Assembly (NCBI RefSeq): GCF_028290025.1
Contig: NZ_JAQGKQ010000083.1
Span: 1-64,000 of the forward strand
Direction of reading: 5' to 3'
From: Cypionkella sp.
GTDB taxonomy: Bacteria > Pseudomonadota > Alphaproteobacteria > Rhodobacterales > Rhodobacteraceae
Length of the DNA stretch: 64,000 bases
Part shown: piece after piece, positions 17,548-26,292 of the stretch
Layout of the letters: every line of letters begins with the position of its first letter
Position numbering within the stretch: the stretch's first letter is position 1
Notes under the pieces: generated by a model
What the model was told of the DNA's origin: nothing
The model's input: only the letters and a program-made list of their open reading frames with translations
Database searches by the model: none
Program-made: the position numbers and the translations under genes

Positions 17548-19917
17548 ATGCTCGACTCATATCCAGCTGTCCAACCCGGTCCGCCGCGCCCTAGCCAGAT
17601 AATCACTCCTGAACCATTAGGTGTGCGCGCGGGATTGGAACGATTTACCGTCCCCGGCGGCGGCGCTTGGCTGATCGCTTTGGGTACAGGCGATCGGGTA
17701 ACCGTGGTTAACGTGGAGGGCGGTCAGCGCGCCGAACTGCTCGCCGCCGACGATCAAGGCCGGATTGATCCGGGGATTTTTGGGGCTGCTTCTAACTCCG
17801 ACGCGGCCGGACTGAAGGCGCTGTTGGCCTCGGGCAAAGGGGCCGGAATTGGCGGCTTGCGGCTGGGCATCGAACGGCGCGGCATTAATCTTTCTGACGC
17901 GAAAGCGGTAGCCTGTTTTGGCGAAACCTCGCCCGCCGGAGATGTGCAGAGCTTCACCGCCACCCGTGACGGCGTGCTGATTATCGCAGCCCCCGGCAAC
18001 ACAATGTCGCCCGATGCGCAGGATACTTCGACGCCAATCGGCGTGCGCTTGCAACGCTCAACTTTGGCGGGGATCAAAAAATATGAGCTGCCTGATCCGC
18101 TGGCAAACCCGGTTCTAGACCTTCGCGTAAAGTCGGCGACGGCGGAAAGCTACTTCGTCAAGGCGGGCGATTATATTCAGATCATCGACGTCGATGGCCG
18201 CCAATGCACGGACTTCCAATGCTTCTCCGCCCGTAAACTGGACAAGGGGCTAGAGCATCCGCTGGACGTGACCACCTCACGCACGCTGATGGGACATGCT
18301 TATTCGATGCCCGGCCTGCACGCGAAATATTACGATCAGGACTGGCTGCCACTGGTCGAGGTGATCCAAGACACCGTCGGTCGGCACGACGCTTTCGCGA
18401 TGGCCTGTGCTTCCAAATATTACGACGAGATCGGCTATCCGGGGCATGTGAACTGCTCGGACAATTTCAACACCGCCCTCGCCCCGCATGGCGTCACGGC
18501 CCGTCCCGGCTGGATGGCGGTCAACATGTTCTTTAACACCAACATCGACGCCCACGGCGTGCTGATCATCGATGAGCCGTGGTCGCGCCCGGGTGACTAC
18601 GTTCTGTTGCGCGCGCTGACCGATCTAGTCTGCGTGAATTCAGCCTGCCCGGATGATACCTCGCCCGCGAATGGCTGGTATCTGTCGGATATCCATGTCC
18701 GCACCTATTCGGGCGCGGAAACGTTCCAGCGGTCCATCGCCCACCGCCCTACCCCCACATCGGAGCCTGTGATGACCAAGGAAACCGCTTTTCACACGCG
18801 GATTGTTGAGAAGACCCGCAATCTGGTGGAATACAGGGGCTACTGGCTGCCGCAGACTTATGCCTCGAATGGCGCGATTGAGGAATACTGGGCCTGCCGC
18901 GAGAAGGCGGTGGTGTTGGATCTGTCGCCGCTGCGGAAGTTTGAGGTGACCGGGCCGGATGCGGAGGCTTTGCTGCAATATTGTCTGACGCGGGATGTGA
19001 AGAAGTTGTCGGTGGGTCAGGTGGTCTATTCTGCGATGTGTTTTGAACATGGTGGGATGATTGATGATGGCACTTTGTTCCGGCTCGGCAAGGATCAGTT
19101 CCGCTGGATCGGTGGCGATGATTACTCCGGCATTTGGCTGCGCGAGCAGGCTGAGAGACTCGGGTTGAAGGTGATGGTGCGGAGTTCGACCGATCAGCTG
19201 CATAATTTGGCGGTTCAGGGGCCGAACAGCCGTGAGATTATGCGGCGGATGATCTGGACTGCGCCGCACCAGCCGACGATTGAGGAACTCGGCTGGTTCC
19301 GCTTCACGGTGGGGCGGCTTGGGGGGCCGGATGGCGCGCCTGTGGTGGTTTCTCGGACGGGATATACGGGCGAGTTGGGGTTTGAGGTGTTTTGTCACCC
19401 CAAGGATGGCGCTGCGGTTTGGGATGCGGTTTGGGAGAGTGGGGCCGATCAGGGGCTGCGGCCGATGGGGCTGGCGGCGCTGGATATGGTGCGGATTGAG
19501 GCGGGGTTGATCTTTGCGGGTTATGATTTCACCGACCAGACCGATCCTTTTGAAGCCGGGATCGGGTTTACCGTGCCTTTGAAATCGAAGACCGACGATT
19601 TTATCGGGCGCGAGGCTTTGATCCGGCGGAAGGAAAACCCGCGTGAGAAGTTTGTCGGGCTGGAGATTGAGGCGGCTGTGGAGGTCGGGCATGGCGACGG
19701 AATTTATCTGGGGCGGGCCAAAGTTGGGGTGGTGACTTCGGCGATGCGGTCGCCTTTGTTGGGCAAGAATATCGCCCTCGCCCGGGTTGATCTGGCCCAT
19801 GCGGCGCTTGGGACTGCGGTGGAGATCGGCAAACTCGACGGCCAGCAAAAACGGCTTCCGGCGCGGATTGTGGGCCCTTCGGCTTATGATCCAAAGAAGA
19901 CCCGGCCTCAGAGTTGA
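17548..19917 (+). CDS. DUF1989-GcvT fusion protein
   Basis: 789 residues joining two families. Residues about 20-180 resemble a degenerate DUF1989-like half (FTVPGGGAWLIALGTGDRV). Residues about 195-395 are a full DUF1989/urea-carboxylase-associated domain (GDYIQIIDVDGRQCTDF, CSDNFN, SRPGDYVLLRALTDLVC). From Met409 onward the protein is a complete GcvT folate-dependent aminomethyltransferase (SRTGYTGELGFEVF, C-terminal barrel FVGLEIE). The start at 17548 follows GAGG. A role in one-carbon transfer from an N-methyl compound is inferred from the domain and the sox neighbours. Codon 409 (18772) is itself a possible internal start for a GcvT-only product. Confidence 0.8.
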   Translation: MLDSYPAVQPGPPRPSQIITPEPLGVRAGLERFTVPGGGAWLIALGTGDRVTVVNVEGGQRAELLAADDQGRIDPGIFGAASNSDAAGLKALLASGKGAGIGGLRLGIERRGINLSDAKAVACFGETSPAGDVQSFTATRDGVLIIAAPGNTMSPDAQDTSTPIGVRLQRSTLAGIKKYELPDPLANPVLDLRVKSATAESYFVKAGDYIQIIDVDGRQCTDFQCFSARKLDKGLEHPLDVTTSRTLMGHAYSMPGLHAKYYDQDWLPLVEVIQDTVGRHDAFAMACASKYYDEIGYPGHVNCSDNFNTALAPHGVTARPGWMAVNMFFNTNIDAHGVLIIDEPWSRPGDYVLLRALTDLVCVNSACPDDTSPANGWYLSDIHVRTYSGAETFQRSIAHRPTPTSEPVMTKETAFHTRIVEKTRNLVEYRGYWLPQTYASNGAIEEYWACREKAVVLDLSPLRKFEVTGPDAEALLQYCLTRDVKKLSVGQVVYSAMCFEHGGMIDDGTLFRLGKDQFRWIGGDDYSGIWLREQAERLGLKVMVRSSTDQLHNLAVQGPNSREIMRRMIWTAPHQPTIEELGWFRFTVGRLGGPDGAPVVVSRTGYTGELGFEVFCHPKDGAAVWDAVWESGADQGLRPMGLAALDMVRIEAGLIFAGYDFTDQTDPFEAGIGFTVPLKSKTDDFIGREALIRRKENPREKFVGLEIEAAVEVGHGDGIYLGRAKVGVVTSAMRSPLLGKNIALARVDLAHAALGTAVEIGKLDGQQKRLPARIVGPSAYDPKKTRPQS

Positions 19918-20101
19918 GGGGGTGTGTCCACGTGTGGCGTTTGGGGTGGGGCTAGGGATTTCAAGGGGTTAGGAGGTTTGCTAAGGGTTTGTTAAGGTAT
20001 TTCAACGAATAGCTTTTGTTACCAGTAAAAAAACTTCATCTGGCGTCGCGTTGATAATCTGCGCAAGATGATTAGAATTACAGGACTGGAGTTAAAATCC
20101 A

Positions 20102-20908
20102 TTGATTTGTGAAGCTATGAGTTGCGTTGGACGCGCAGGCACTGGCAGAGCAAACCCACCTATGGTGATCGTAAGGGGCAATGGCGGCGAACTATTCGAG
20201 GTGTATCTGAAAAGCCCACACTTTCATGTGAAAAAATCTAGTTTCGTTGTTGAACGGGAATGGATGGCTGCAAAACTTGCACTCGCTCTTGACCTACCCT
20301 GCGCGCCGCCAGTCAAGGTGCATCTTTCGCAAGAGTTTATCGCTTCCATGGCAGACCGACAACTACAGCGTCAGCTCTTGTCAGGGCCAGAAATAATATT
20401 CGGTTCCCTGTCGGCGGGTTCCGGCTGGAACATATGGACTGAAGCGGCGCATATGCCCCGGAACAAACTGGCGCTAGCGACAAGTATATATCTTTTCGAT
20501 ACCGTAATTCAGAACTGGGATCGCTGCATGCCAAATCCCAATCTTCTTCAAAAAGGCGATGATCTCCTTCTCATTGACCATGAAGAGGCATTTGTCGAAG
20601 CAACTGGATCGGACGCTGAGAAAGACTACCAAAAGGCTCCGTGGGTGCGGGGAGCGATCAGCAATCACACGGGGTACGACCTTGAACACCCCTTGTGGCG
20701 AAAACTGCATCCAGCCACGCAGGTCGATTTCCAACAGGCAGCTGCCACTTGGAAACGCTTGCCATCGGATGCTTTCACGCTCTATGCACGAGATGCACCG
20801 GCATGCTGGTCATCACACGCCACATTCGCGATCGCCGATTATCTTTCGAATGCAACGCAAAGAATAGACGAAATAACCGCACTGATAGAGTATAATTTCT
20901 CACGATGA
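20102..20908 (+). CDS. HipA-like kinase, possible frameshift at N-terminus
   Basis: 268 residues if the TTG at 20102 is used (263 from ATG 20117). The protein-kinase-like fold of the HipA family is indicated by the catalytic-loop motif NWDRCMPNPN (138-147) and the metal-binding IDHEEA (158-163); Lys37 in FEVYLK may bind ATP. Target unknown. Neither start has a clear ribosome site. A better-looking start, ATG 20068, encodes MIRITGLELKSIDL in another frame and stops at 20110-20112; a single-base change near 20106-20108 would join it in phase. The gene is clearly AT-richer than its neighbours and overlaps the DUF3037 gene by ATGA. The 19918-20101 gap before it holds only this possible leader. 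Confidence 0.75.
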   Translation: MICEAMSCVGRAGTGRANPPMVIVRGNGGELFEVYLKSPHFHVKKSSFVVEREWMAAKLALALDLPCAPPVKVHLSQEFIASMADRQLQRQLLSGPEIIFGSLSAGSGWNIWTEAAHMPRNKLALATSIYLFDTVIQNWDRCMPNPNLLQKGDDLLLIDHEEAFVEATGSDAEKDYQKAPWVRGAISNHTGYDLEHPLWRKLHPATQVDFQQAAATWKRLPSDAFTLYARDAPACWSSHATFAIADYLSNATQRIDEITALIEYNFSR

Positions 20909-21765
20909 ACATGGCATCATACTCTTACACGATACTTCAGTATCGTCACGACGTTTGGACAGGGGAAGCTCTGAACCTAGGCGTTTTGATGTTTTGCCCG
21001 TCGCATTCCTACTTATCTCTGAAAGTTCGGACAGGCCGGGCACGACTGGGTCGGGTATATCCCGACATTGATCATGGTGCACTTCGACAAACGATTAAAG
21101 GCTTAGAAAAATACTTCGCAAATCGGTTGGAGAAGAACGGCTTTCTTCCAAGGCCAGATTCAGCTTTGGATTTTGGGCGTTCGGTGCTTGCTGATGACGA
21201 TAGCAGCTTACGGTGGTTTAGTAGCGGAAGTGGGTTAGCTTTAGACCCAGCCGCCGCTCATGAAGCTATATTTGCTAGAATGGTGACGCGGTATGAGCAA
21301 GAAGAAGGCCGAGACGCCATTACGGACGAAATGGTCTTTGAGCGCGTAAAAGATAAGCTGCAACGAGCCGAACTACTTCACCTGATGCAACCCACGACAG
21401 TGACGTCCGAGTTCGCAAAAATCAGTTTTGCTCACACCATTCAAAACGGAAAGCTCCATTGCATTCAGCCAGTATCATTTGACTCTGTCGATGAAGAGCA
21501 AATGCAGCTGAAAGGTGCTAAGTGGGCGGGAAATATGCAAAGTTTACAATATCGCGTAGACCTAAAGCCCTATTTTGTCACCGGGAAACCGACGAACCCC
21601 GCGTTGCTTCCCAAGTACGCGCAAATGCAGAAGCTGCTTCGGGTTAGCCCGTTGAATCCAGTGGTGGTGGATGCAGATGAGGTGGACGTGATTGTCGGAC
21701 AACTTGCGAGCGCTGTGAAATCTCACACGGATGAAGCCAAGCCAGCGCCGCTGTTTGGCGCGTAA
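20905..21765 (+). CDS. DUF3037-domain protein paired with HipA-like kinase
   Basis: 286 residues, beginning ASYSYTILQYRHDVWTGEALNLGVL, which matches the DUF3037 family. The function of this family is not established. It overlaps the HipA-like kinase gene by 4 bases and shares its AT-rich composition, so the two were probably acquired and work together. A partner, substrate or regulator role is plausible. It ends 13 bases before the convergent ParB-like gene. Confidence 0.8.
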   Translation: MNMASYSYTILQYRHDVWTGEALNLGVLMFCPSHSYLSLKVRTGRARLGRVYPDIDHGALRQTIKGLEKYFANRLEKNGFLPRPDSALDFGRSVLADDDSSLRWFSSGSGLALDPAAAHEAIFARMVTRYEQEEGRDAITDEMVFERVKDKLQRAELLHLMQPTTVTSEFAKISFAHTIQNGKLHCIQPVSFDSVDEEQMQLKGAKWAGNMQSLQYRVDLKPYFVTGKPTNPALLPKYAQMQKLLRVSPLNPVVVDADEVDVIVGQLASAVKSHTDEAKPAPLFGA

Positions 21766-21778
21766 AAATCAAGCATTT

Positions 21779-22657
21779 CTACTCCGGCTGAAACCATCGC
21801 TCTATATGGTCGATCACGTCGTCCATCAGCCCGTTCTTCTTCGACTCTGGCCCTGAGAACCGCAGAATCCAGTCGCTCCCCGACCGCTCCCGCCTAATGG
21901 TTAACCCCTGTTTCAGCTGCAACAGCCTGCGGGGGCGGCCGGGGGTGGTGGTTGTGGCTTCCTCGGTGGGGTCGGTGAGGGCTTCGGACAATATCGGCAG
22001 CAGGGCTTGCCATTGGGCGGGCAAGGCGGAGCGGTGGTGGTCGCGTAAGGTGAGGTGGATCAGTTCGGACAGGCCGGCGCGCAGGGCGGCGCTGAGGCGG
22101 TGCATTTGGCGGCCGGTCAGGCGTTCAGGGGTGGCGATGGTGCCCTCGAGATCTTCGACAACCTCGGCGAAGGCGCGCAGGCGGGCGCGTTTTTGGCGGC
22201 TTGCACTGGCGTGCAGGGTTTGGGTGGCATCGTCCAGCGTGTCAAAGATACCTGCGCGGGTGGCGGCTAAAAGCGTGGCACCTTTCTCCCAAGGGCTTGT
22301 TTCGGCGCGGATTTCATTCTCGGCCACCATATCGGCCATAGCTTGCGGGATGGTTTCGGGGGTGCGGATGAAGGCGGCGATTTCGGTGAATGTGCCGTTT
22401 TGGCGCAGGGTGGCGAGGCGCTGGTGGGCGGTGAGGCGGCGCAGGCCGGAGATCAGGCCGTAGCGGAATGGCTCGGTGGGTTGGCTGAGTGTCCAGACCT
22501 CAATCGGCATACGCAGGCCGGTGGTGGCGATGGAGGTGGTGAGTTCGGCCATGGCTGCCTCGTCGAGTTGGGTGCGGTCGCGCGGCAGGGCATTGGGGTC
22601 AATCTCGGCGGTATTTATCAGGATTGGGGTGTTCAGTAGGGCTGGGATGAGGGTCAT
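21779..22657 (-). CDS. ParB/Spo0J-like nuclease-fold protein
   Basis: 292 residues. The N-terminal ParB-like domain is visible as PNALPRDRTQLDEAAMAELTTSI, then YGLISGLRRLTAHQRL (the ParB box GxRR), then MVAENEIRAETSPWEKG. The central helical region would be the HTH/KorB-like domain; the C-terminal part is unassigned. It stands alone without parA, so it is probably not the chromosomal partition protein. The stand-alone members of this family may act in plasmid-like regulation or as CTP-dependent switches. Start ATG 22657 follows GGAG. GC-rich, unlike the HipA/DUF3037 pair next to it. Confidence 0.75.
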   Translation of the reverse strand: MTLIPALLNTPILINTAEIDPNALPRDRTQLDEAAMAELTTSIATTGLRMPIEVWTLSQPTEPFRYGLISGLRRLTAHQRLATLRQNGTFTEIAAFIRTPETIPQAMADMVAENEIRAETSPWEKGATLLAATRAGIFDTLDDATQTLHASASRQKRARLRAFAEVVEDLEGTIATPERLTGRQMHRLSAALRAGLSELIHLTLRDHHRSALPAQWQALLPILSEALTDPTEEATTTTPGRPRRLLQLKQGLTIRRERSGSDWILRFSGPESKKNGLMDDVIDHIERWFQPE

Positions 22658-22740
22658 TTTATGCTCCGTTGGTTTGGGCGGAGTGGAGCATTGGCGTGGT
22701 TAACATCGGGTGGCGCGAGCGGGCGGTTGGCGGGGGTTTG

Positions 22741-23667
22741 TTATGTAACCGGGTTAATCAGCGGGCGGTTGGCGAAATATGCGGCGAGGTTGTCACGCAT
22801 CAGTTGGCCCATGGCGCGGCGGGTTTCATGGGTGGCGGAGGCGTGGTGGGGTTGCAGCAGGGCGTTGGTCAGGGCGGCGAAGCGGGGGTTGATGTGGGGC
22901 TCGGCGTCGAACACGTCGAGGGCGGCTCCGGCGATTTGATGGGATTCGAGGGCGTCAAGCAGGGCGGATTCGTCGACATTGGCGGCGCGGGAGATGTTGA
23001 TGAGAAAGCCGTTGGGGCCGAGGGCTGCAAGGGTGGCGGCGTTGATGATGTGGTGGGTTTCAGGCGTGGCTGCGGCGGTGACGAACAGGAAGTCAGCGTG
23101 GGTGGCGAGGTGGATCGGGTCGGGGATGTATTTGTAGGGCAAGGGTTTTTCGTGGCGGGCGGAGTAGGCGATGTCGATGCCGAAGCCTTGCAGACGGGTG
23201 GCTACGTCTTGGCCGATGCGGCCCATGCCGAGGATGCCGGCTTTAGCGCCCCAGACGCGGCGCTGTAGGGGGAAGCTGGTTTGGGTCCATGCTCCGCTGC
23301 GGGCATGGTGGTCGGCGGCGGGGATTTGGCGGGCGAGGCTGAGCATCATGCCTAGGGCGAGGTCGGCGCAGTCGCCGGTGAGGACGTCGGGGGTGTTGGT
23401 GATCTGGATGTGGCGTTCGGCGCAGAGGGCGAGGTCGATGGCATCGTAGCCTACGCCGTAAATCGCGATGAGTTTGAGGTTGGGGCAGGCTCGGATCACG
23501 TCGGAGGCGACCCCTGCCCCGCCGTTGGTGGCGATGGCTTGGATCTGCGGGCCGATTTGGGTCAGATCGGGATCTAGCCAGAGGCGGTGCGTGGTGTAGG
23601 CGGCGTCAAGGGCTGTTTGGTCGGGCGCGGGGTAGCTCGCGATCTGGAGGATGTGGGGTTTCGGCAT
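22741..23667 (-). CDS. D-2-hydroxyacid dehydrogenase (ketogluconate/glyoxylate reductase type)
   Basis: 308 residues of the D-isomer-specific 2-hydroxyacid dehydrogenase family. The NAD-binding GMGRIG motif lies mid-protein, and the catalytic triad is seen as Arg in INISRAANVD, a following Glu, and His in LLQPHHASATHE. Such enzymes reduce glyoxylate, hydroxypyruvate or 2-ketogluconate. Its divergent neighbours are a gluconate-5-dehydrogenase-like SDR and gluconokinase, so 2-ketogluconate reduction to gluconate is the most likely job here. Confidence 0.82.
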   Translation of the reverse strand: MPKPHILQIASYPAPDQTALDAAYTTHRLWLDPDLTQIGPQIQAIATNGGAGVASDVIRACPNLKLIAIYGVGYDAIDLALCAERHIQITNTPDVLTGDCADLALGMMLSLARQIPAADHHARSGAWTQTSFPLQRRVWGAKAGILGMGRIGQDVATRLQGFGIDIAYSARHEKPLPYKYIPDPIHLATHADFLFVTAAATPETHHIINAATLAALGPNGFLINISRAANVDESALLDALESHQIAGAALDVFDAEPHINPRFAALTNALLQPHHASATHETRRAMGQLMRDNLAAYFANRPLINPVT

Positions 23668-23738
23668 GGTGCGCTCCGGTTGACAGCGGGGGTTGGCGTT
23701 ACCTAACTGGGGTGCGTGCGATGTGTCGAGGGGACAGG

Positions 23739-24488
23739 ATGAAGTTGTTTGATCTTACGGGCAAGCGGGCGCTGGTGACGGGGGCGTCGCAGGGCATTGG
23801 GCTGGCGCTGGCGCAGGGTCTGGCGGAGGCTGGGGCAGCGGTGGTCTTGAACGGGCGCGATGCTGTGCGGTTGCAGGGCGCGGTGGCGCGGGTGCCGGGC
23901 GCGCTCGGGCTGGTGTTTGATGTAACGGATTACAGGGGCGCTCGGGCGGCGGTGGATGGGTTTGAGGTGGCTGTGGGGCCGATCGATATTCTGGTGAACA
24001 ATGCGGGCATGCAGCATCGCGGGCCGCTGGAGGAATTCCCCGAGGAAGCGTTTCAGCGGTTGTTGCAGACCAACATCGCATCGGTGTTCAATGTAGGCCA
24101 AGCGGTGGCGCGGCATATGATCAGCCGCGGTGCGGGCAAGATCATCAACATCGCCTCGGTGCAGACGGCTTTGGCGCGGCCGGGGATAGCACCTTATACC
24201 GCGACCAAGGGGGCGGTGGGCAATCTGACCAAGGGCATGGCGACGGATTGGGCGAAGCACGGCTTGCAATGCAATGCGATTGCGCCGGGGTATTTTGACA
24301 CGCCGTTGAATGCGGCGCTGGTCGCGGACCCTGCGTTTACCGAATGGCTGGAAAAGCGCACGCCAGCGGGGCGCTGGGGCAAGGTTGAAGAACTCGTCGG
24401 GGCTTGCGTATTTCTCGCCTCGGCTGCGTCGAGTTTCGTCAATGGTCAGTGTTTGTATGTCGATGGCGGCATTACGGCGAGTTTGTGA
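23739..24488 (+). CDS. SDR oxidoreductase, gluconate 5-dehydrogenase-like
   Basis: 249-residue short-chain dehydrogenase. The cofactor motif TGASQGIG is at residues 14-21, NNAG at 87-90, and the catalytic Ser140, Tyr153 and Lys157 are all present. The N-terminus MKLFDLTGKRALVTGAS is typical of gluconate 5-dehydrogenases (5-ketogluconate to gluconate). ATG 23739 has GAGGGG upstream; an ATG at 23712 is less likely. It lies 6 bases before the gluconokinase gene, which supports the role. Confidence 0.82.
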   Translation: MKLFDLTGKRALVTGASQGIGLALAQGLAEAGAAVVLNGRDAVRLQGAVARVPGALGLVFDVTDYRGARAAVDGFEVAVGPIDILVNNAGMQHRGPLEEFPEEAFQRLLQTNIASVFNVGQAVARHMISRGAGKIINIASVQTALARPGIAPYTATKGAVGNLTKGMATDWAKHGLQCNAIAPGYFDTPLNAALVADPAFTEWLEKRTPAGRWGKVEELVGACVFLASAASSFVNGQCLYVDGGITASL

Positions 24489-24494
24489 GGGCTG

Positions 24495-25019
24495 ATGAAA
24501 ATCGTGTTGATGGGGGTGGCGGGCTGCGGAAAATCCTCGGTCGGGGTGGCTTTGGCGCAGGCTTTGGCCCTGCCCTACCGCGACGGCGATGATCTGCATC
24601 CGGCGGCGAATATCGTGAAAATGTCGCGGGGCGAGCCGCTGACGGATACCGATCGCTGGCCTTGGTTGGAACTGGTCGGGCAGGCTTTGCGCGCGCCGGG
24701 GATTGTCGGCTGTTCGGCTTTGAAGCGGGTGTATCGGGAGTTGATTGATAGGCAGGCGGGCGGCGGGGTGGTGTTTGTGCATCTTTCCGGCTCGCGGACG
24801 GTGATTGAAACGCGGATGCGGGCACGGACCGGGCATTTCATGCCGCCCGCCTTGCTTGATAGCCAGTTTGCGACTTTGGAGGTGCCGGCGGCTCACGAGC
24901 GCGCCGTGGTGGTAGATATTGATCAGCCGATGGAGATGGTGGTCGCAGAGATTATTCTGAAACTTGGGGAATTGCGGCAGGCCACTGGGGGCTCACCCCC
25001 AGACCCCGAGGATATTTAA
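24495..25019 (+). CDS. gntK: Gluconokinase
   Basis: 174 residues with the P-loop GVAGCGKS (7-14) and the gluconokinase-specific stretches YRDGDDLHPAANIVKMSRG and CSALKRVYRE. It phosphorylates gluconate to 6-phosphogluconate, feeding the Entner-Doudoroff or pentose phosphate pathway. The last dozen residues (ATGGSPPDPEDI) and the stop codon lie inside intergenic repeat copy D, so the repeat has supplied the C-terminal end of the protein. Confidence 0.92.
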   Translation: MKIVLMGVAGCGKSSVGVALAQALALPYRDGDDLHPAANIVKMSRGEPLTDTDRWPWLELVGQALRAPGIVGCSALKRVYRELIDRQAGGGVVFVHLSGSRTVIETRMRARTGHFMPPALLDSQFATLEVPAAHERAVVVDIDQPMEMVVAEIILKLGELRQATGGSPPDPEDI

Positions 25020-25030
25020 GCCAATGTGAA
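24985..25030. repeat. Palindromic repeat, copy D (overlaps gntK end)
   Basis: Hairpin CTGGGGG (24985-24991) / CCCCCAG (24996-25002), then ACCCCGAGGATATTTAAGCCAATGTGAA. It encodes the last codons and the stop of gntK. Confidence 0.8.
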
Positions 25031-25105
25031 TGCAAATAGATTAAAATTTGAGGGGTTTGGTGGGCGGTCAATTCGCACGGCTCACTCTTCTGCTGTTCTT
25101 AGCTC

Positions 25106-25158
25106 TTTCACATTGGCACAAATATCCCACGGGGGTCCGGGGGTGTGAAACCCCCGGC
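25106..25158. repeat. Palindromic intergenic repeat, copy E (inverted)
   Basis: Reverse-orientation copy: TTTCACATTGGCACAAATATCCCAC, then hairpin CCGGGGG (25137-25143) / CCCCCGG (25151-25157). With copy D it forms an inverted pair between the convergent gntK and LysR genes. Confidence 0.85.
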
Positions 25159-25203
25159 GCTGGCAGCTTGTTGCGATAGCATGCAAGAAAATCTCTGGCT
25201 TAT

Positions 25204-26148
25204 TTACAGCGTCACCATGTTTTGAATCTCGCGTGCCAGCCGTGCCGCGACGGGTGGCAGGATCGCACCTGCGCGGGTGACGAGGCCGAAGGGTTCGACT
25301 TCGATGCCGAGATCAATGGCGAGTTCGGTGTAAGGCGCGTCGGGTGAAGCGGAGAAGCTGGTCACCACGGCGCGGGCGAGTGGGGCGATGGCGTTCGATT
25401 GTTGCAAGAGCGCGAAGATCAACAGGAACGACGCGGTCGAAAGCCGTTGCGGTGGGCTGGGCATTCCGCTTGCGTGCAGGCGGGCGTGCACGGCGCGGGA
25501 CAGCAGCGAATCCGGCGGCGGCATCACCCAATCGTAAGCCAGCAGGTCTTCGGGCTGCGGGTTCGGATGATTGGCGAGCGGATGGCCTTTGCGTACCACC
25601 AGGCTGACGGGTTCGGTGGCGATGGGTGTCAGGGTAAACAGGTCGCGGGTTGGTCCTTCGGGCAGGCGACCGATGACAAAATCGAGACGTCCGGCGAGGA
25701 GTTGTTCGCACAAAAGATCTGAGGGTGACACCACGACTTCGACGGTGACTTGCGGTGCGGTCAGCCGCGCGTTGCGCAACGTTGGCAGCACGCGGTCGAT
25801 GGCCGGGCCAGTCACCGCACCGATGCGAACATGGCCACTGGTGCCAGAGGCCACTTCACTCATATCGCGGGCGGCATCGCGCAGCTCCATCTGGATACGT
25901 TGGGCGCGGGTCGCTAGGGCTTGGCCCACAGCCGTCAAGCTCATCCCGCGCCCGGTGCGGTGGTGAACCGGTTGACCTACGATACGCTCCACCTCTGCCA
26001 GCAGACGCGAAGCGGCGGGCTGGGTGGAGCCGATCCGATCTGCCGCAAGACTAATATGGCTGGTTTCGGCCAAGGCGGCGAGCAAGCGCAAATGGCTAAG
26101 TTTTAGGCCGCGCTGAATCAACAAATCGCTTGTTGGGGGTTTTGACAT
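25204..26148 (-). CDS. LysR-family regulator, GbpR-like
   Basis: 314 residues with an N-terminal winged helix-turn-helix (residues about 15-75, LRLLAALAETSHISLAADRIG) and a C-terminal LysR co-inducer domain. It diverges from the chvE-gguAB operon, as gbpR does in Agrobacterium and Azospirillum, where this regulator controls the sugar-binding protein gene in response to galactose, arabinose or fucose. The start is ATG 26148 with AGGA upstream; the longer open frame to 26298 would run past the chvE start. Sugar-dependent control of the importer is inferred from this arrangement. Confidence 0.85.
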   Translation of the reverse strand: MSKPPTSDLLIQRGLKLSHLRLLAALAETSHISLAADRIGSTQPAASRLLAEVERIVGQPVHHRTGRGMSLTAVGQALATRAQRIQMELRDAARDMSEVASGTSGHVRIGAVTGPAIDRVLPTLRNARLTAPQVTVEVVVSPSDLLCEQLLAGRLDFVIGRLPEGPTRDLFTLTPIATEPVSLVVRKGHPLANHPNPQPEDLLAYDWVMPPPDSLLSRAVHARLHASGMPSPPQRLSTASFLLIFALLQQSNAIAPLARAVVTSFSASPDAPYTELAIDLGIEVEPFGLVTRAGAILPPVAARLAREIQNMVTL

Positions 26149-26292
26149 ATCAATCCTGCCATGTGTCCATACCATTTCATCATTTGACCGATATGTTAGC
26201 CTGTTGCAAGAGTGCCGCACGGTTCCGAGGGGCGCTGCTCGGTTGGACCTGTAGGGATATCGCGGCCAATGTGCCGCTTGGGAGGATATAGA

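Noticed and set aside
18640-19848. 402-codon minus-strand frame opposite the DUF1989-GcvT gene
   Set aside because: Low-complexity, Pro/His/Arg-rich translation mirrors the coding strand's codon bias; not a gene.
20093-20116. prfB-type programmed frameshift
   Set aside because: No slippery codon or Shine-Dalgarno-like stimulator is visible; an indel or alternative start is simpler.
20102-20908. Canonical HipBA toxin-antitoxin locus
   Set aside because: No HTH HipB gene precedes it, and the kinase is much shorter than HipA; it is only a distant relative.
23703-24896. 397-codon minus-strand frame opposite the SDR and gluconokinase genes
   Set aside because: Overlaps two well-supported genes and has no recognisable domain.
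11449-25158. CRISPR array from the repeated GC-rich palindromes
   Set aside because: Copies are scattered, in both orientations, with no regular spacers and no cas genes.
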